A DNA stretch of 61,692 nt. Source: Lachnospiraceae bacterium. Its GTDB lineage: Bacteria > Bacillota > Clostridia > Lachnospirales > Lachnospiraceae. The translations under genes and the position numbers were made by a program. Positions 59,129-61,692 of this stretch are shown in pieces. How positions within the stretch are numbered: the stretch's first letter is position 1; each line of letters starts with the position of its first letter. The stretch lies in assembly GCA_017938485.1 (NCBI GenBank), contig JAGBBM010000117.1, forward strand, positions 1-61,692, in the 5' to 3' direction. The notes under the pieces are model-generated. The model did not search any database, was not told where the DNA came from, and saw nothing but the letters and a program-made list of their open reading frames with translations.

Positions 59129-59443
59129 ATGTATATTAAAAGATTAACAGCACAATCAATAGCAGTGACAGGCACAGGAAATACAGCCGTCACAACAGTT
59201 ACAGTCCCTGCTACATTTATTCCTGCAGGTGGCTGCATTTATGATGTTTTGGTAAGCGCACAGGTACCAGAAGGCACTGATGGAACCATCTTTGCTATAA
59301 GTGATGGTACTACAACTTGGAATGTTTATCAGAGGTCTACAGGCAACTATTCACGCTGCCGTGGACTTGGCTGGCGTAAAGTAGTAAGGGTGCAATTCTT
59401 TGATGACCCTGCACACTTCAACTTGCTTATGGTAAGAGGCTAA
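59129..59443 (+). CDS. Small tail-region protein (104 aa)
   Basis: It is beta-rich (VTGTGNTAVTTVTVPATFIP) with a compact size suggesting a single beta-sandwich domain, perhaps a fibre accessory or decoration. CGGAGG precedes the ATG. Confidence 0.65.
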   Translation: MYIKRLTAQSIAVTGTGNTAVTTVTVPATFIPAGGCIYDVLVSAQVPEGTDGTIFAISDGTTTWNVYQRSTGNYSRCRGLGWRKVVRVQFFDDPAHFNLLMVRG

Positions 59444-59445
59444 GC

Positions 59446-60036
59446 ATGAACAAAAAATATAAGCCTAAAAAGCCTATAGTCTATGATATAGACAGGTCTC
59501 TGCTACATAGTGCAAGTGAAACTGTACTTACTGCAATTGGCAGCGATATTATTATCGGGCAGCCACAGTGCAATACTAAGCAAGTACAAATCGGCACTAA
59601 AAAGGTGCAGGTTGGTACTAATACTATTAAAGATATGTTTGGTATTGTAGATCAGGGTGTGCAAAATTACTCACATCCAGGTGAAGTAATGTACTGGAAA
59701 GTATTTCTTATAGCAAATAAGCCTAACACAAAAGCAATAACAAGATGGAAAGTAAAGAATCGGACTGAAACCTCTACAACAGTAAATTGTCCAGTTGGAA
59801 AAGTAACACAGATAAAAGTAACAAGGCCAGATAATACTTCAAATTATGAGTACTACATTACAAATGTGTATATCGATGATAAAATAGTTTACACATTAAA
59901 CGGTCCTAATTCGCGTTCTGGCAAACATAATTATACACAGGTGTCTTATTCAGAGCCAGTCTATGAAGACCAGCCTGTATATAAAACTGAAGTTGACAGA
60001 GGATTGATTATGTACTTAAGGAGGAAAGGAGCATGA
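59446..60036 (+). CDS. Tail-region protein (196 aa)
   Basis: It is basic at the start (MNKKYKPKKPIVYDIDRSLL), beta-rich in the middle and Tyr-rich towards the end (YSEPVYEDQPVYKTEVDRGL). The stop overlaps the next ATG (ATGA). Unknown; probably structural. Confidence 0.65.
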   Translation: MNKKYKPKKPIVYDIDRSLLHSASETVLTAIGSDIIIGQPQCNTKQVQIGTKKVQVGTNTIKDMFGIVDQGVQNYSHPGEVMYWKVFLIANKPNTKAITRWKVKNRTETSTTVNCPVGKVTQIKVTRPDNTSNYEYYITNVYIDDKIVYTLNGPNSRSGKHNYTQVSYSEPVYEDQPVYKTEVDRGLIMYLRRKGA

Positions 60037-61031
60037 AGATACAATATGTTGACAAGCAAGGTGTTGAGACAATCCTCAAGCTCTTGAAAAATAAAATAAG
60101 CAGCATAGTTGATGCTGTAGTATTCCGTGGTACTGTAACGTCTGTTGCAGAGCTACCAGCGCTCAGTGACCCGGATGTTAAACCCGGTGATATGTACACA
60201 GTGCTTACTGAATCCACCACGACTGCTGACTTTGTTGAAGGTGCCGGTGAGACTATTGACCCCTACATAGAAGTCGTAGTAGTTAACCAGGGTACAGTAC
60301 TGAACCCGGAGTACAAGTGGTATGTACTTGGTAACGTATTCACTACAAAAGACAAGATAAGCTATGGACAGTCATTGCCTAACATGCCTTATGATGGTAT
60401 GCTGTTCTTCTACATGGGACCAGATGTAACAACTGCTGGAAACGAATTGTACAGCAATAGCTTCTATGCCTACAATGAATCTGAAAACACTTGGGATTAT
60501 CTGTGGACGCTTAGTGATAATATTTGGCGTGGCACACAGGCTGAATGGGACGCTCTGTCAGCTGCTGAAAAAGACAAGTATGAGCAGGCAGAGATAATCG
60601 GGCTTGACAACAATGGCGTTGTATACGTTGTTGACAGGATTGAAGCAGGCAACATGAACCCTGTTACAAGTAATGCGGTTGCTAATGCTCTGAACGATGT
60701 TGAAACTATAACACCTACACCAGTAACAGGTGGTGAAGCAGGTACTGTTACTTGGGGTAGCTTTGATGTTAGAAAGCTCGGTAAACTAGTTAACATAACT
60801 ATAAATGCTATGCAGCACACTGGTTATGTAAATATGCCAGGTGCAATAATATTAGCAACAGGTTTACCTAAACCTGCACTTGGTCGTATTTATTTAACAG
60901 GTATTAGCTATGGTGATGATGGTAATATAGCGTGTGCCTATATAGACGGAAATGGTAACTTAGGTGCAGACACTGGATTTTTACTTGCAACAAGTAAATT
61001 CTACGGTTCATGTAGCTACATAAGCGTATAA
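60033..61031 (+). CDS. Tail fibre-like protein (332 aa), paralogue of 58334 gene
   Basis: The N-terminal 110 residues resemble the 58334 protein and the end of the 1594 fibre (FRGTVTSVAELPALSDPDVK). The middle and C-terminus (YVNMPGAIILATGLPKPALG and so on) form a different beta-rich head. GGAGGAAAGGAG precedes the ATG. Likely a receptor-binding fibre component that shares its attachment end with its paralogues. Confidence 0.75.
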   Translation: MKIQYVDKQGVETILKLLKNKISSIVDAVVFRGTVTSVAELPALSDPDVKPGDMYTVLTESTTTADFVEGAGETIDPYIEVVVVNQGTVLNPEYKWYVLGNVFTTKDKISYGQSLPNMPYDGMLFFYMGPDVTTAGNELYSNSFYAYNESENTWDYLWTLSDNIWRGTQAEWDALSAAEKDKYEQAEIIGLDNNGVVYVVDRIEAGNMNPVTSNAVANALNDVETITPTPVTGGEAGTVTWGSFDVRKLGKLVNITINAMQHTGYVNMPGAIILATGLPKPALGRIYLTGISYGDDGNIACAYIDGNGNLGADTGFLLATSKFYGSCSYISV

Positions 61032-61043
61032 AAGGAGGCTGAC

Positions 61044-61298
61044 ATGACGCATGAAGAACTTAAATATAAAGAGCAGCGGCTTCGTGAGTGCTTCAAAAAG
61101 AAGCTTGAGCATTTGGATGTTGATGGTGACAACGACTATATGACTGTCAAATGTATCAAGACATACGGAGTGCTGTGGCACTTGGCACATCAGCTGCTCA
61201 TGGCTGAGGAAGGCGAGCAGCAGAAACGTGGTTATACTACAACTGCTGATACTATGAATGTACAAGCTACAGGCTTAAAGATGGGGGGTACTAAATAA
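61044..61298 (+). CDS. Small charged protein (84 aa)
   Basis: The protein is helical and charged (MTHEELKYKEQRLRECFKKK). AAGGAGG precedes the ATG, and the stop overlaps the next ATG (TAATG). Its function is unknown. Confidence 0.65.
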   Translation: MTHEELKYKEQRLRECFKKKLEHLDVDGDNDYMTVKCIKTYGVLWHLAHQLLMAEEGEQQKRGYTTTADTMNVQATGLKMGGTK

Positions 61299-61692
61299 TG
61301 CCACTTAACGTTCTTGGAGGCAACAAGGTTTATACTGTGCCTGAAATTGATTCACTGCTCAAAAATATAGCAGGTTTTGCTATTGTAGACAAGCTGCCAA
61401 AAATTGAAACAGCTAACGCAAAGCTTGTGTATTACAAAAGGACTAAGGATAAAATGCAGGAGATAACAGGATATGCTAATCCTGATGATCCGACAGACAT
61501 ATCTGAAGAACCTGATGAAACACATACAGAACCAGTTATTACAGAACATCCATTGCTTGTTCCTTATATAATTGGTAAAGATGCAGACAATAATAAGGTC
61601 TGGTATACGACAGGAGGTTCAGCAAAAGACCATGATGCAATACCAGAAGAAACAATACTTGAAATATGGAACAAGATACGTTATGCTCATAC
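61298..61692 (+). CDS. Junction-spanning tail-region protein, N-terminal part
   Basis: It starts MPLNVLGGNKVYTVPEIDSL and continues through the terminal repeat to base 187 of the left end, 146 residues in all. Its middle is acidic and Thr/Pro-rich (DDPTDISEEPDETHTEPVIT). It is the last gene before the lysis cassette. It could be a fibre accessory. Confidence 0.75.
   Translation, partial: MPLNVLGGNKVYTVPEIDSLLKNIAGFAIVDKLPKIETANAKLVYYKRTKDKMQEITGYANPDDPTDISEEPDETHTEPVITEHPLLVPYIIGKDADNNKVWYTTGGSAKDHDAIPEETILEIWNKIRYAH
61552..61692. repeat. Right copy of 141-bp terminal direct repeat
   Basis: Exact copy of bases 1-141. Confidence 0.95.

Noticed and set aside
1..61692. Genome-wide reassignment of TAG to an amino acid
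   Set aside because: Two genes have internal TAG, but TAG ends many ordinary genes (for example at 7795, 8464, 13513, 14865, 18792, 20183, 23556 and 30290, and tandem TAG TAG at 26102). No suppressor tRNA with anticodon CTA was found.

Overview
The window is one complete, circularly closed genome of a lytic, probably short-tailed (podovirus-like) tailed phage, unique length about 61,551 bp. The first 141 bases are repeated exactly at the end, and one gene (61298 onward) runs across that junction into base 187, so the ends are an arbitrary cut of a circle or of a circularly permuted molecule. No integrase, CI-like repressor, excisionase, tail sheath or phage RNA polymerase was recognised. AT-rich DNA, very regular GGAGG ribosome binding sites, sigma70-like TATAAT boxes and a spanin-like lipoprotein in the lysis region suggest a Gram-negative (diderm), non-Bacteroidota host, perhaps from an animal gut. 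The host itself cannot be named from the sequence.

Layout. Two opposed transcription blocks meet at a divergent region (27.2-27.8 kb) and at a convergent terminator (3.96-4.03 kb). The leftward block (27,176 down to 4,032) holds about 45 tightly packed genes. It begins with many tiny unknown genes, followed by a PD-(D/E)xK nuclease, a monocistronic basic coiled-coil protein, a membrane transglutaminase-like protein, a dCMP deaminase and an HTH protein. Further on are an SNF2-type helicase, HNH proteins, a fused helicase-primase, a likely single-strand DNA-associated protein, a DUF5664 protein, SSB, two tRNA(-like) genes, a family A DNA polymerase, dUTPase and ThyX. The dCMP deaminase, dUTPase and ThyX form a coherent route to dTMP.

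The rightward block (27,829 through the junction to 3,960) holds a ParB-like protein, large terminase, portal, giant 1112- and 2757-residue virion proteins, putative ejection proteins (one with a tape-measure-like signature), scaffold-like proteins and the major capsid protein. It continues with a KTSC-domain protein, a series of tail-fibre-like proteins and a lysis cassette: single-TM holin candidate, DUF261-like protein and nested spanin-like genes. It ends with a coiled-coil tail fibre containing a collar-like segment.

Regulation visible in the DNA. Four leftward promoters share a palindrome TTTAGCTAAA exactly 25 bp upstream of a perfect TATAAT, centred near -42, as expected of an activator site. 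Four rightward promoters share TTTACA with an exact 17-bp spacer to a -10 box. Three intergenic regions carry inverted pairs of a 12-bp element (TATACATTCACA or TATACATTCATA). Other unusual points are two genes interrupted by in-frame amber codons although TAG is an ordinary stop elsewhere, a two-frame lysis gene pair, and several structured non-coding elements between leftward genes.
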